This document shows, one piece after another, positions 1 through 6,666 of a stretch of DNA of 10,404 nt. The notes beneath the pieces were generated by a model that was not told where the DNA came from, made no database searches, and was given only the letters and a program-made list of their open reading frames with translations. The stretch's first letter is position 1; each line of letters begins with the position of its first letter. The position numbers were made by a program, and so were the translations under genes. Source of the stretch: Deltaproteobacteria bacterium (GTDB lineage: Bacteria; Myxococcota_A; Polyangia; Polyangiales; Houyiibacteriaceae); contig QMMB01000071.1 of assembly GCA_003647035.1 (NCBI GenBank), positions 1-10,404 of the forward strand, read 5' to 3'.

Positions 1-876
1 CGAGAGCGTGACCCGGCCGACGAGGCGGCGCCGAGGCGACAGGTCGGTGGCTTCGGTGGGCGGATGGCTAGGTCCGGTGGCGCGGGTGAGGAGCCACAGC
101 ACCAAAGACCACACGAGCCAGTGCATGCCCGCCGAAGCGTCATAGACGAGCCTGTCCCCGCGAGCTCCCTCGAGATAGGTGGGGATCCCGTATGCGGCGC
201 TCACCACGACGGCGAGCAGCGGCAGCAAGCGAAGCAGCTTTCGAGAGAGCTGGTCCTGACGACGGCCGAGGAGTGCGTAAGCTACGTGGCCGCCGTCGAG
301 CTGGCCGAAGGGAAGAAGGTTGATCATCGTGACGAGCAGCCCAGCCCAGCCGGCCAGCGCCGTCGGGGTAAGCATGATGTCGTACCCCGGCGGGATGGGC
401 CCCTTGAGCCAACTCAGGAGTCCGAGGTACAGGAGGGAGCGGCCCTCGAGCATGTAAGGGGTGTCGGGCAGCGCTTCGACCGGAGAAGTCGCGATTCCGT
501 AGATGATGACGGGCAGCGCGACCGCCATGCCAGCGAGGGGGCCTGCGGCTCCGATGTCGAGCAACGCGTTGCGAGAGCGAATGCGCTCTCGGATCTGGAT
601 GACGGCGCCCAGCGTGCCCAGGAGGAAAAACGGGACCGGGATGAAGTATGGCGGCGATACATCGACGTGATGGTACTTGCCAGCGAAGAAGTGACCGAAC
701 TCGTGGGCCATCAGGATCGCCATCAGCGGGACGCAGAACACCCAGCCAGTCGCCAGCTCCATCAGCGAAGTAGCGGGGTGGCCGAGGACCATTCCGGCGC
801 CTACGTAGAGGGTCGACGCGAAGGTGAGGGCCATCAAGAGGAGTGGGAGGCCCCACTGAGTGTTGCGCCGCTGCAC
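1..876 (-). CDS. Site-2 protease family (M50) intramembrane zinc metalloprotease, 3' end outside window
   Basis: This is a polytopic membrane metalloprotease that would cleave substrates within or next to the membrane; the substrate is unknown. Read from the GTG at 876, 292 codons are open to the window edge without a stop. The zinc-binding HEFGH lies at residues 58-62, inside a hydrophobic stretch. The second motif, NLLPFGQLDGGH (residues 186-197), supplies the third ligand, Asp194. Between them, a GTLGAVIQIRERI segment followed by DIGAAGPLAGM resembles the plant/cyanobacterial EGY-like branch of M50 rather than the PDZ-containing RseP branch; no PDZ domain is visible. Several hydrophobic helices flank both motifs. 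The GTG start is fixed by an in-frame TAG only 9 nt upstream and by AGAGG about 6 nt before it. It is transcribed divergently from the GH15 gene. The C-terminus is missing. The family is secure; the biological role is not. Confidence 0.9.
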   Translation of the reverse strand, partial: MQRRNTQWGLPLLLMALTFASTLYVGAGMVLGHPATSLMELATGWVFCVPLMAILMAHEFGHFFAGKYHHVDVSPPYFIPVPFFLLGTLGAVIQIRERIRSRNALLDIGAAGPLAGMAVALPVIIYGIATSPVEALPDTPYMLEGRSLLYLGLLSWLKGPIPPGYDIMLTPTALAGWAGLLVTMINLLPFGQLDGGHVAYALLGRRQDQLSRKLLRLLPLLAVVVSAAYGIPTYLEGARGDRLVYDASAGMHWLVWSLVLWLLTRATGPSHPPTEATDLSPRRRLVGRVTLS

Positions 877-892
877 GGCGTGCCTCTAGCAT

Positions 893-910
893 GTGCGTTG
901 CGAAGCGCAC
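893..910. repeat. Imperfect dyad in the divergent intergenic region (possible operator)
   Basis: The 56-bp gap between the protease start (876) and the GH15 ATG (933) contains GTGCG-N8-CGCAC. The central bases extend it to a nearly seven-pair stem with one G-T pair. A symmetrical site between two divergent genes could be an operator for either or both. No convincing -35/-10 pair was found in this gap, so the promoters remain unplaced. Confidence 0.35.
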
Positions 911-932
911 GATCTGCTATTCTCTCGGACGA

Positions 933-2828
933 ATGGACCTGTACAGTGCTGCCAAGCGGCTCAACCGACCGTTCGTCTTTGCCGACGAGGCCTCGACGCG
1001 CGCTCTCACGATTGCGGACCACGGCCTGATCGGCGACGGCTTCTCGGCCGCACTCGTTCGGGCGGACGGAGCCATCGACTGGTTGTGCCTCCCGCGTTTC
1101 GATAGCCCGAGCGTTTTTGGCGCCTTGCTCGACAGTGAGAACGGAGGTTACACCTCGGTGAGCCCCGTCGATTATCCGTTCGAGAGCCTGCAGCGGTACG
1201 ACCCCGACACCAATGTGCTCGAGACGCTGTTTCAGATTGATGGCCGCGGGACGATTCGTCTCACTGACTACATGCCCTGGAGCGACGACCCGCGCTCGGC
1301 CGTACACGAGGTGCACCGGCGTGTGCAGTGCGTCGAAGGAGAAGCGGTCGTGAAGGTCGTCTTCGACCCTCGGTTTGACTACGGTCGTGCCGACACGCGA
1401 TTCGAGATCGCTGGGCGATCGGCTTCGGCCAAGGGTCCCTCCGGCGAGCGCTTGGTTGCCGTGCTCGGCGACGCGGGGGAATGGAAGCCGCGACCGGAAG
1501 GTGGTGTACAGGCTGTATTCCGATTGAAGGCCGGCGAGCGCGGGTGGGTCGTCATCAGCTGGGATACCGCCAAGTCGGAGTCCATTCTGGCGTACCGTCC
1601 CTTCGAAGCACTACGCAATACGCGCCGACGATGGCGTGATTGGGTTCGGCAACTCCAATACGATGGTCCGTGGCGACATCACGTCGTCCGATCTGCGCTG
1701 TTGTTGAAGCTGCTGATGTACGCGCCGACCGGCGCGATGGTGGCCGCGCCGACGACCTCGCTGCCGGAGTGGATCGGTGGGGTGCGTAACTGGGACTATC
1801 GCTACACCTGGACGCGCGACACAGCCATGGCGGTTCGCGCGGCGAACTTGCTTGGCTGTGGCCGCGAGGCACGCGACTTTTTCCACTTCGTCAGGAACAC
1901 GCTCGAACGTGATCGCGAGCTCCATATCATGTATGCCGTCGACGGCGGTCGCGTCCCTGACGAACAGACGCTCGACCACCTCTCAGGGTATCGCGATTCG
2001 CGGCCGGTGCGCATCGGAAACGGTGCTCGCGATCAGTTGCAGCTCGACACCGCGGGGGCGTTGATGGACGCAGCCTATATGTACGAGCGTGGCGGCGGCC
2101 TGCTCACGGCGCGTGGTTGGCGCCGCCTGCGCGCGGTCGTCGACAACGTTGCCGCCATGTGGGCTGAGCCCGATCACGGCATCTGGGAGCCACGCGCCGG
2201 CAAGCGACACAACGTACACTCGAAGCTCATGAGCTGGCTCGCGTTACGGCGCGGTGTGGAGCTTGCCCCTCTGTTCGGCGACCAGCCGGTACAAGCGCGC
2301 TGGCAGCAGGTTGCCGATCAGCTTCATGCAGAGGTCTGTGCCCGCGGAGTCGACCGAACGGGCAAGCGGTTTGTCGCTGCGTATGACCACGAGCATCCGG
2401 ATGCGTCTCTGCTCCTGCTTCCCATTCATGGGTTCCTGCCGCCGAGCGATGATCGTGTGCTTGGGACCCTCGAATGGATCCGAACCGAGTTGGGGGAGGG
2501 GCCTTACGTATACCGATACCGAGCTGATGATGGGGTGGGTGGCGACGAGGGGGCTTTCGTGCTTTGTGGATTCTGGCTGGCCGAGGTCCTCGCGATGGCG
2601 GGGCAGATCGACGAGGCACAACGGGTTTTCGTCGCGCACGCCGAGGCATCGAACCACTTGGGGCTTCTCGCCGAGGAGATCGAACCCGGTACCCAGACCT
2701 TACTCGGCAACTTCCCGCAAGCGTTCAGCCACGTTGGCCTCATCAATGCCGCGGCCAGAATCGACTTGGCCCTACGCCTGCGCGATGCGGGCTCTCCGCG
2801 CGTTCCCGAGGTCGAGATCGGGCGCTAG
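933..2828 (+). CDS. Glycoside hydrolase family 15 protein (glucoamylase or trehalase type)
   Basis: This is a predicted inverting hydrolase that releases glucose from an alpha-glucan, or splits trehalose; GH15 includes both activities and the sequence does not decide. From the ATG at 933 the product is 631 residues, the usual size for cytosolic bacterial GH15 proteins, with no signal peptide. The N-terminal domain opens with IADHGLIGDG and then IDWLCLPRFDSP. The (alpha/alpha)6 catalytic domain has RNWDYRYTWTRD at 285-296. The GIWEPR motif at 416-421 carries the likely general acid Glu419, and HNVHSKLMSW follows at 426-435. The C-terminal LLAEEIEP (578-585) carries the likely general base, followed by LLGNFPQAFSH. 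The start is uncertain: upstream of 933 there is no strong ribosome site, and an in-frame ATG at 891 would add 14 residues. The stop is one base before the next gene, so it probably heads an operon with the two kinase-like genes. Confidence 0.93.
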   Translation: MDLYSAAKRLNRPFVFADEASTRALTIADHGLIGDGFSAALVRADGAIDWLCLPRFDSPSVFGALLDSENGGYTSVSPVDYPFESLQRYDPDTNVLETLFQIDGRGTIRLTDYMPWSDDPRSAVHEVHRRVQCVEGEAVVKVVFDPRFDYGRADTRFEIAGRSASAKGPSGERLVAVLGDAGEWKPRPEGGVQAVFRLKAGERGWVVISWDTAKSESILAYRPFEALRNTRRRWRDWVRQLQYDGPWRHHVVRSALLLKLLMYAPTGAMVAAPTTSLPEWIGGVRNWDYRYTWTRDTAMAVRAANLLGCGREARDFFHFVRNTLERDRELHIMYAVDGGRVPDEQTLDHLSGYRDSRPVRIGNGARDQLQLDTAGALMDAAYMYERGGGLLTARGWRRLRAVVDNVAAMWAEPDHGIWEPRAGKRHNVHSKLMSWLALRRGVELAPLFGDQPVQARWQQVADQLHAEVCARGVDRTGKRFVAAYDHEHPDASLLLLPIHGFLPPSDDRVLGTLEWIRTELGEGPYVYRYRADDGVGGDEGAFVLCGFWLAEVLAMAGQIDEAQRVFVAHAEASNHLGLLAEEIEPGTQTLLGNFPQAFSHVGLINAAARIDLALRLRDAGSPRVPEVEIGR

Positions 2829-2829
2829 C

Positions 2830-3792
2830 GTGGGGGAGGTGTTCGAGACTATTGGTGTGGAGGTTCGCCGTATCGCGACCGTGCGTTTGGGGATGTACAC
2901 GTCGCTCGTCGCTCTGCTGATGGGTCTCGGGTTGTTTTTCGTGGCCGATGTCCGCGGAGCGGCATCCTGGGGCATGTTCGCCTTAGCGTCGCTCGGTGCA
3001 ATCGTCGGGGCGGCGTGGGGCATTCGTCCTGCGCCGGGGCACCCCGGGTCTGGGGCGGCGAAGCCGGCGCCTTCAGCTGGGGCGACCCCGAAAGACGAGA
3101 CCCCGAGCTCCCGGGTGGACGCGGAGCCCGATGACGTAGACTACTTGATGGCGCTTCGTCACGAGTTCCGCACTCCGCTCAACGCCGTACTGGGCTTCTC
3201 GGACGTGCTCCTGAGCGGCATTGATGGGCAGGTGAACGACTCGCAACGCGAGGACCTCGAGATTATTCGAGCGTCGGGGATACGGCTACGAATACTCCTC
3301 GATTGTGCGTTCGATCTCTCGCTGCTGGCTGACGGTGAGTTGCGGCTGGATGCCGATCGCGCCGACGTTCGCGAGTTGGTGGCACGTGTGGCCGCCGAGG
3401 CCGGGCAGCTCTGGTCGAACAAAAGGAGCGCTGGTTGCACGTTACCCGAAGGGTCGTGCATCACCACGGTGGATGAAGCTCGCCTCCGACGATCGATCCT
3501 CGTGCTCGCCGACTTTCTCGGGACCGCCCATCGCGAAGCGAAGATTTCACTGAGCCTGGCGGTATCCGACCACCACGTCGCGATCGAGGTTACTGCCGAC
3601 CCGTCCGATCGTCTGACGTTGAACGCCCTTCCAACACCGGCAGAGGTCCTGGCATCCGAGGACGCTACTGAGATGCGGCGCTGGCCCGTAGCCGTGACAT
3701 CCGAGATCATCGCCCGACATGAGGGCTCGCTCTATCACGGTGACGCTCCGGCCCGCTTTCTGATTCGTATTCCCCTCCGGGAGCGGCGATGA
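2830..3792 (+). CDS. Membrane-anchored histidine-kinase-like protein with degenerate ATPase domain (copy 1)
   Basis: About 320 residues from the GTG at 2830. Two hydrophobic helices (about 22-41 and 46-65) are joined by a very short loop, so there is no real periplasmic sensor domain. An Ala/Pro/Gly-rich linker (about 66-100) stands where HAMP or PAS domains usually lie. A clear HisKA dimerisation domain follows: RHEFRTPLNAVLGFSD with phospho-acceptor His111, then a second helix with IIRASGIRL. The region after about residue 210 should be the HATPase domain. It lacks the N-box Asn (equivalent stretch about 217-231) and any DxGxG G1 box; only the faint final pattern EIIARHEG...FLIRIPL remains. 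Autokinase activity is therefore doubtful. The start is uncertain: GTGs at 2839 and 2857 and ATG 2893 are alternatives, and the last would fall at the first membrane helix. It follows the GH15 stop by 1 nt and overlaps the next gene by ATGA. Confidence 0.75.
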   Translation: MGEVFETIGVEVRRIATVRLGMYTSLVALLMGLGLFFVADVRGAASWGMFALASLGAIVGAAWGIRPAPGHPGSGAAKPAPSAGATPKDETPSSRVDAEPDDVDYLMALRHEFRTPLNAVLGFSDVLLSGIDGQVNDSQREDLEIIRASGIRLRILLDCAFDLSLLADGELRLDADRADVRELVARVAAEAGQLWSNKRSAGCTLPEGSCITTVDEARLRRSILVLADFLGTAHREAKISLSLAVSDHHVAIEVTADPSDRLTLNALPTPAEVLASEDATEMRRWPVAVTSEIIARHEGSLYHGDAPARFLIRIPLRERR

Positions 3793-4754
3793 CTGGCTCC
3801 CGCCGTCTTGGGGTTCGTAGCATCCACTGGTCCGTCGTTGCGGTCTCGTTCTACTTTGCCTGCTGGTGGCTGCTACTGGCGGAGGCCCATGTGTATTGGG
3901 GAGCGCTCGCGGTCCTCGGCGTGGCGCTCGCGATGGGAGCCGGTGTCTCTTGGTCGCTGGGAGTGTCGTTGCGTGGCGAGCACCGCGCGGCGCCGTCTCA
4001 CGTCCAGACAGTGCGGCAACCCTCGATGCGGGACGCTATCGATGCGCACTCGGCAGATCCAGAGGAACCGGCGCGTCAACGCGCACGATTCCTCGGCGCG
4101 CTGGGGCACGAGCTTCGCAACCCTCTCAACTCCGTCACGGGGTTTTCCGACATGCTGCTCGGCCGCGTCGATGGCGAGCTCAACGCCGAGCAGGTGCGAA
4201 GCGTCGGGACGATCCGTGCGAGCGCGGAACGCTTGTTGCGCCTTGTCTCGACGGTGGTCGATCGAGCGAGCCTCGAAGCCGGAACGCTCCGGCTGCAACA
4301 ACAGTGGGTCGCGCCCGATGAGCTGATCTCCGAAGCGATCTCATTTGTGAGGTCGCGCGCCGAGGACACATCGGTCCTCGGCGGGGTCTCTGAAGGCCTT
4401 CCGCGCATTTTTGTCGACCGCCATCGAACGGTTCACTCGCTCGTGACCCTTGCGGTGCTCGTCATCCGGTCATCCGGAACCGATATCGTGATGCGTGTTG
4501 CGCCTCCGCGGCGCGACCAGGTGGGCAAGGGCTTCGTGCAGTTCGACCTCATGGCGACGCTCAAGGACTCCTCCGCCGACACGCTGGCCGTCGTGGAAAG
4601 GCTCGAGAAGCCGTTGTCGAGCTCGGATGCTCTAGGGTTGGAAGTTGCGGTGGCACGCAGCGTGATCGAGGCCCAGGGCGGGCGCATCTGGACCGAAGCG
4701 GGAACCGCACGGAGCCTTCGCGTCTGCATGACCCTCCCGACGTCAGCCCACTAG
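3789..4754 (+). CDS. Membrane-anchored histidine-kinase-like protein with degenerate ATPase domain (copy 2)
   Basis: A 321-residue paralogue of the preceding gene with the same plan. Two adjacent membrane helices (about 13-31 and 36-59) have almost no loop between them. A short linker leads to a HisKA domain with GHELRNPLNSVTGFSD (phospho-acceptor His107) and a second helix containing TIRASAERLLRL. The C-terminal region keeps LGLEVAVARS (282-291) and the Gly-Gly pair at 297-298, which match the GLGL-A-...-HGG end of normal kinases. The N-box Asn is absent from the equivalent stretch (about 214-228), and no DxGxG box is seen. It is thus less eroded than copy 1 but still lacks standard ATP/Mg-binding residues. 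The ATG at 3789 overlaps the upstream TGA (ATGA) and has GGGAG 5 nt before it, indicating translational coupling. No response regulator is nearby. Its TAG shares CTAG with the opposing rsmI stop. Confidence 0.8.
   Translation: MTGSRRLGVRSIHWSVVAVSFYFACWWLLLAEAHVYWGALAVLGVALAMGAGVSWSLGVSLRGEHRAAPSHVQTVRQPSMRDAIDAHSADPEEPARQRARFLGALGHELRNPLNSVTGFSDMLLGRVDGELNAEQVRSVGTIRASAERLLRLVSTVVDRASLEAGTLRLQQQWVAPDELISEAISFVRSRAEDTSVLGGVSEGLPRIFVDRHRTVHSLVTLAVLVIRSSGTDIVMRVAPPRRDQVGKGFVQFDLMATLKDSSADTLAVVERLEKPLSSSDALGLEVAVARSVIEAQGGRIWTEAGTARSLRVCMTLPTSAH
4751..4754. other. CTAG palindrome holding both convergent stop codons
   Basis: The plus-strand kinase-like gene ends with TAG at 4752-4754, and rsmI ends with TAG on the minus strand at 4753-4751. 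The self-complementary CTAG therefore contains both stops. There is no intergenic space, so transcription termination signals for each operon must lie inside the opposing gene or be absent. Confidence 0.9.
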
Positions 4755-5584
4755 GTCGGCTTCAACGTGTTGAGAATGGCTTGGTAGGCTGCGTTGCGTT
4801 TCCACCCGAGGTCTCGTTGCAGCTTCTGCGTCATTTCCTTCGTGGACAGCCCTTCGCGTTGCCACTCGACGACGAGCGCCCCGAGGTCGATGTTCTGGAC
4901 GGGCGCGTCGGCGGGCTTGCCTTCGACCACGACCGTGATCTCGCCTCGGGCAGGGTCTGACAATGCGCTCCGCACTTCTGGGGCGGTACCGCGAATCGTT
5001 TGCTCGTGCATTTTGGTGAGCTCTCGGCATAGCGCCATCTGCCTGTCGCCGCCGAGGGTGCGTTCGAGGTCGTTCAGAGTCGCGTGGATACGATGGGGGG
5101 ATTCGAACAAGACGACGGTGATTGCCGACTGCGCGATCCGATCGAGGGCACGGGTGCGGTCCCCACCGCTTCTCGGAAGAAACCCTTCGAACACGAACCG
5201 ACGGACCGGGAGGCCCGCTACGCAGAGCGCCGCCAGCACCGCGCTAGGCCCGGGAATAGCCTCCACTTCGATGCCTGCCTTGGCGGCTCGGGACACCAGG
5301 TAGACCCCCGGGTCACTCACCACCGGCGTGCCCGCATCGCTGACCATTGCGTAGTGAGCTCCGTCGGCCAGCTCAGCGAGAAGGAGGTCGACCTTGTCGT
5401 CATTGGTGTGTGCGTGAAAAGAACGCAGAGGCGTGCTGATGCCATGCTTCGCGCAAAGCGTGCGAGTGTGGCGTGTGTCCTCTGCGAGGATGAGGTCGGC
5501 CTCGCGGAGAATGCGTATCGCTCTCAGCGTGATGTCCTCTAGACATCCGATGGGCGTCGCGACTACGGACAGGCGACCTGACAT
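4751..5584 (-). CDS. rsmI: 16S rRNA (cytidine-1402-2'-O)-methyltransferase RsmI
   Basis: RsmI uses S-adenosylmethionine to methylate the ribose 2'-O of C1402 in the decoding centre of 16S rRNA. The 277 residues match the family length (E. coli about 286), and the tetrapyrrole-methylase fold motifs occur in order: VATPIGCLEDIT (8-19), AEDTRHT (34-40), SDAGTPVVSDPG (82-93), IPGPSA (110-115), FEGFLPRSG (132-140), FESPHR (160-165) and RELTKMHE (187-194). A short C-terminal helical domain (GLSTKEM onward) follows, as in typical RsmI. One oddity is Cys14 where the family usually has Asn in VATPIGN. The ATG at 5584 has no strong ribosome site. It lies 43 bp after the sigma-factor gene on the same strand, and its stop codon overlaps that of the convergent kinase-like gene. 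Confidence 0.95.
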   Translation of the reverse strand: MSGRLSVVATPIGCLEDITLRAIRILREADLILAEDTRHTRTLCAKHGISTPLRSFHAHTNDDKVDLLLAELADGAHYAMVSDAGTPVVSDPGVYLVSRAAKAGIEVEAIPGPSAVLAALCVAGLPVRRFVFEGFLPRSGGDRTRALDRIAQSAITVVLFESPHRIHATLNDLERTLGGDRQMALCRELTKMHEQTIRGTAPEVRSALSDPARGEITVVVEGKPADAPVQNIDLGALVVEWQREGLSTKEMTQKLQRDLGWKRNAAYQAILNTLKPT

Positions 5585-5605
5585 TAGTGCGCGTTACCAC
5601 ATCTC

Positions 5606-5620
5606 GGTCGCCCCGCGACC
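5606..5620 (-). repeat. GC-rich hairpin between the sigma-factor gene and rsmI
   Basis: A perfect 6-bp inverted repeat, GGTCGC and GCGACC, is separated by 3 nt. It lies 7 nt after the sigma-factor stop and about 20 nt before rsmI. On the transcribed strand no T-run follows, so it is not a canonical intrinsic terminator. It could be an RNA-processing, stabilising or attenuating hairpin, or chance in GC-rich DNA. Confidence 0.4.
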
Positions 5621-5627
5621 CGGCTGA

Positions 5628-6620
5628 TCAGGGAGACTCGTAGACTTCGACGACGGTCTCGCCCAGCTCACGGTGAAGGAAGTCCTTGAGTTTCTGCAGC
5701 CGGCGCTTCTCGATCTGCCGGACCCGCTCGCGGCTCACACCAAACTCGTCGCCGAGCATCTGCAAAGTCTTTGGGTCCTCGGCGACCAGACGGTCGTCGA
5801 AGATCTTCTTTTCCTTGTTTTCGAGCAGCGCGCCGAACTCGTGGATCTTCTTGGAGAACTGGTCGCCCACCTCTGCATCGGCCAACGTATCGTCAATGCG
5901 AACGTCGTCGGAAGGAAGCAGCTCCACGCGTGCTACAGGGCGGCCCTCGGCAGTCCCGACGGGCGCATCCAACGAGGCGTCCCCCGCAGCAAGCCGCATG
6001 TCCATCGACACGACATCTCGTTCGGGAACGTTGAGACGCTCCGCAACGAGTGCGGCGGTCGGTTCGATGCCCATCGCCGACAACCGGGCCTTTTCCTTCT
6101 GCAGGTTGAAGAACAGCTTCCGTTGCGCCTGGGTGGTCCCCACCTTCACGAGCCGGTGGTTGTTGAGGATATAGCGCAGCATGTAGGCGCGGATCCACCA
6201 AGCGGCGTAGCTCGAGAGTTTTACACCTTTGTACGGGTCGTACTTCTTCACGGCTTGCATGAGGCCGATGTTGCCCTCCTGCACGAGGTCGAGAAGGTTC
6301 TTGTACGCCTGGCGGTAGTCGTATGCGATCTTGACGACCAGACGAAGGTTGGAGGTGACCAATTGTTTGGCCGCCTCGAGATCGTCGTTTTCGAGGAACC
6401 GCACCGCTAAGTCGTGTTCCTCTTCCTTCGACAGAAGCGGGTAGCGCTGCACGTCTCTCATGTAGACGCCGAGTGGATCTCGGCGGGTGAGGGACGACGA
6501 GGAGCTTGCAAGGGCGTCGCTCTCGCCTCGCCCCTCGTTCCGCTCTGCATCCATATTCAAGACGTCGACGCCCTGCGGCTCGTCCAGTTCGTCAGGTGGC
6601 TCTGGGTCGCTTCCGATCAT
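5628..6620 (-). CDS. rpoH: RNA polymerase sigma-32 (RpoH-type) factor
   Basis: A sigma-70 family factor of 330 residues that would direct RNA polymerase to heat-shock-type or other stress promoters. An acidic, Ser-rich N-terminal tail (1-45) is followed by a region 1.2 remnant (DPLGVYMRDVQRYPLLS, 48-64). Region 2 follows, with NLRLVVKIA, DLVQEGNIGLMQAV and KLSSYAAWWIRAYM (91-147). QRKLFFNLQ at 166-174 is the RpoH box that separates sigma-32 from the housekeeping factor. Region 4.2 ends the protein with the helix-turn-helix MLGDEFGVSRERVRQIEKRR (288-307). Myxobacteria have several paralogues of this type (SigB, SigC and others), so orthology to E. coli rpoH is not assured. An in-frame TAG about 24-27 nt upstream makes ATG 6620 the earliest possible start, but it has only a weak ribosome site; Met23 is an alternative. 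It lies 61 bp downstream of gspN and 43 bp upstream of rsmI. Confidence 0.9.
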   Translation of the reverse strand: MIGSDPEPPDELDEPQGVDVLNMDAERNEGRGESDALASSSSSLTRRDPLGVYMRDVQRYPLLSKEEEHDLAVRFLENDDLEAAKQLVTSNLRLVVKIAYDYRQAYKNLLDLVQEGNIGLMQAVKKYDPYKGVKLSSYAAWWIRAYMLRYILNNHRLVKVGTTQAQRKLFFNLQKEKARLSAMGIEPTAALVAERLNVPERDVVSMDMRLAAGDASLDAPVGTAEGRPVARVELLPSDDVRIDDTLADAEVGDQFSKKIHEFGALLENKEKKIFDDRLVAEDPKTLQMLGDEFGVSRERVRQIEKRRLQKLKDFLHRELGETVVEVYESP

Positions 6621-6642
6621 CGATCTCGCTCGTGGTAGCCAT
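6592..6642 (-). other. Possible 16-codon upstream ORF overlapping the rpoH start
   Basis: ATG 6642 opens a 16-codon frame (MATTSEIDDRKRPRAT) that ends at a TGA inside rpoH. It is out of frame with rpoH, whose ATG at 6620 it spans. The best ribosome-binding sequence of the leader lies 10 nt before this ATG and about 30 nt before the rpoH ATG. Whether it is translated is unknown; it could couple to or restrict rpoH translation. Confidence 0.3.
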
Positions 6643-6650
6643 CTCTAGGG

Positions 6651-6659
6651 CACCTCCCC
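6651..6659 (-). promoter_or_regulatory. Strong Shine-Dalgarno-like GGGGAGGTG in the rpoH leader
   Basis: On the minus strand GGGGAGGTG matches the anti-Shine-Dalgarno sequence well. Measured from the GGAGG core, it is 10 nt from the ATG at 6642 and 32 nt from the annotated rpoH ATG at 6620, too far to serve the latter directly unless the leader RNA folds. This is an unusual arrangement for a sigma-32 gene, a class in which translational control by mRNA structure is known. Confidence 0.45.
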
Positions 6660-6666
6660 ATAGCGC

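Noticed and set aside
140..910. Minus-strand 256-codon frame overlapping the protease in another phase
   Set aside because: The translation is Arg/Pro/His-rich with no membrane helices or motifs; the adjacent phase encodes the true protease.
898..920. TTGCGA and TGCTAT as a sigma-70 promoter for the GH15 operon
   Set aside because: The spacer is only 11 bp, far from the 16-18 bp needed, and both hexamers are weak.
64..1029. Long plus-strand open frame of 321 codons over the left end
   Set aside because: It is antisense to the M50 protease, whose frame carries HEFGH and NLLPFGQLDGGH. The plus-strand translation is charged low-complexity sequence with no recognisable domain, as expected for a shadow frame in GC-rich DNA.
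2254..2829. Upstream extension of the first kinase-like frame to an ATG inside the GH15 gene
   Set aside because: The extension overlaps conserved GH15 coding sequence for about 575 bases and reads as an out-of-phase Ser/Arg-rich translation; the kinase-like protein is complete from 2830 or slightly later.
5673..6410. Plus-strand 245-codon frame antisense to the sigma factor
   Set aside because: The minus strand encodes a full sigma-32 with all conserved regions; the antisense translation matches no family I know.
6656..6663. CCCCATAG on the plus strand resembling a sigma-32 -10 element near rpoH
   Set aside because: It points away from rpoH, and no CTTGAA-like -35 lies about 13-15 bp upstream. 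The match is probably chance.
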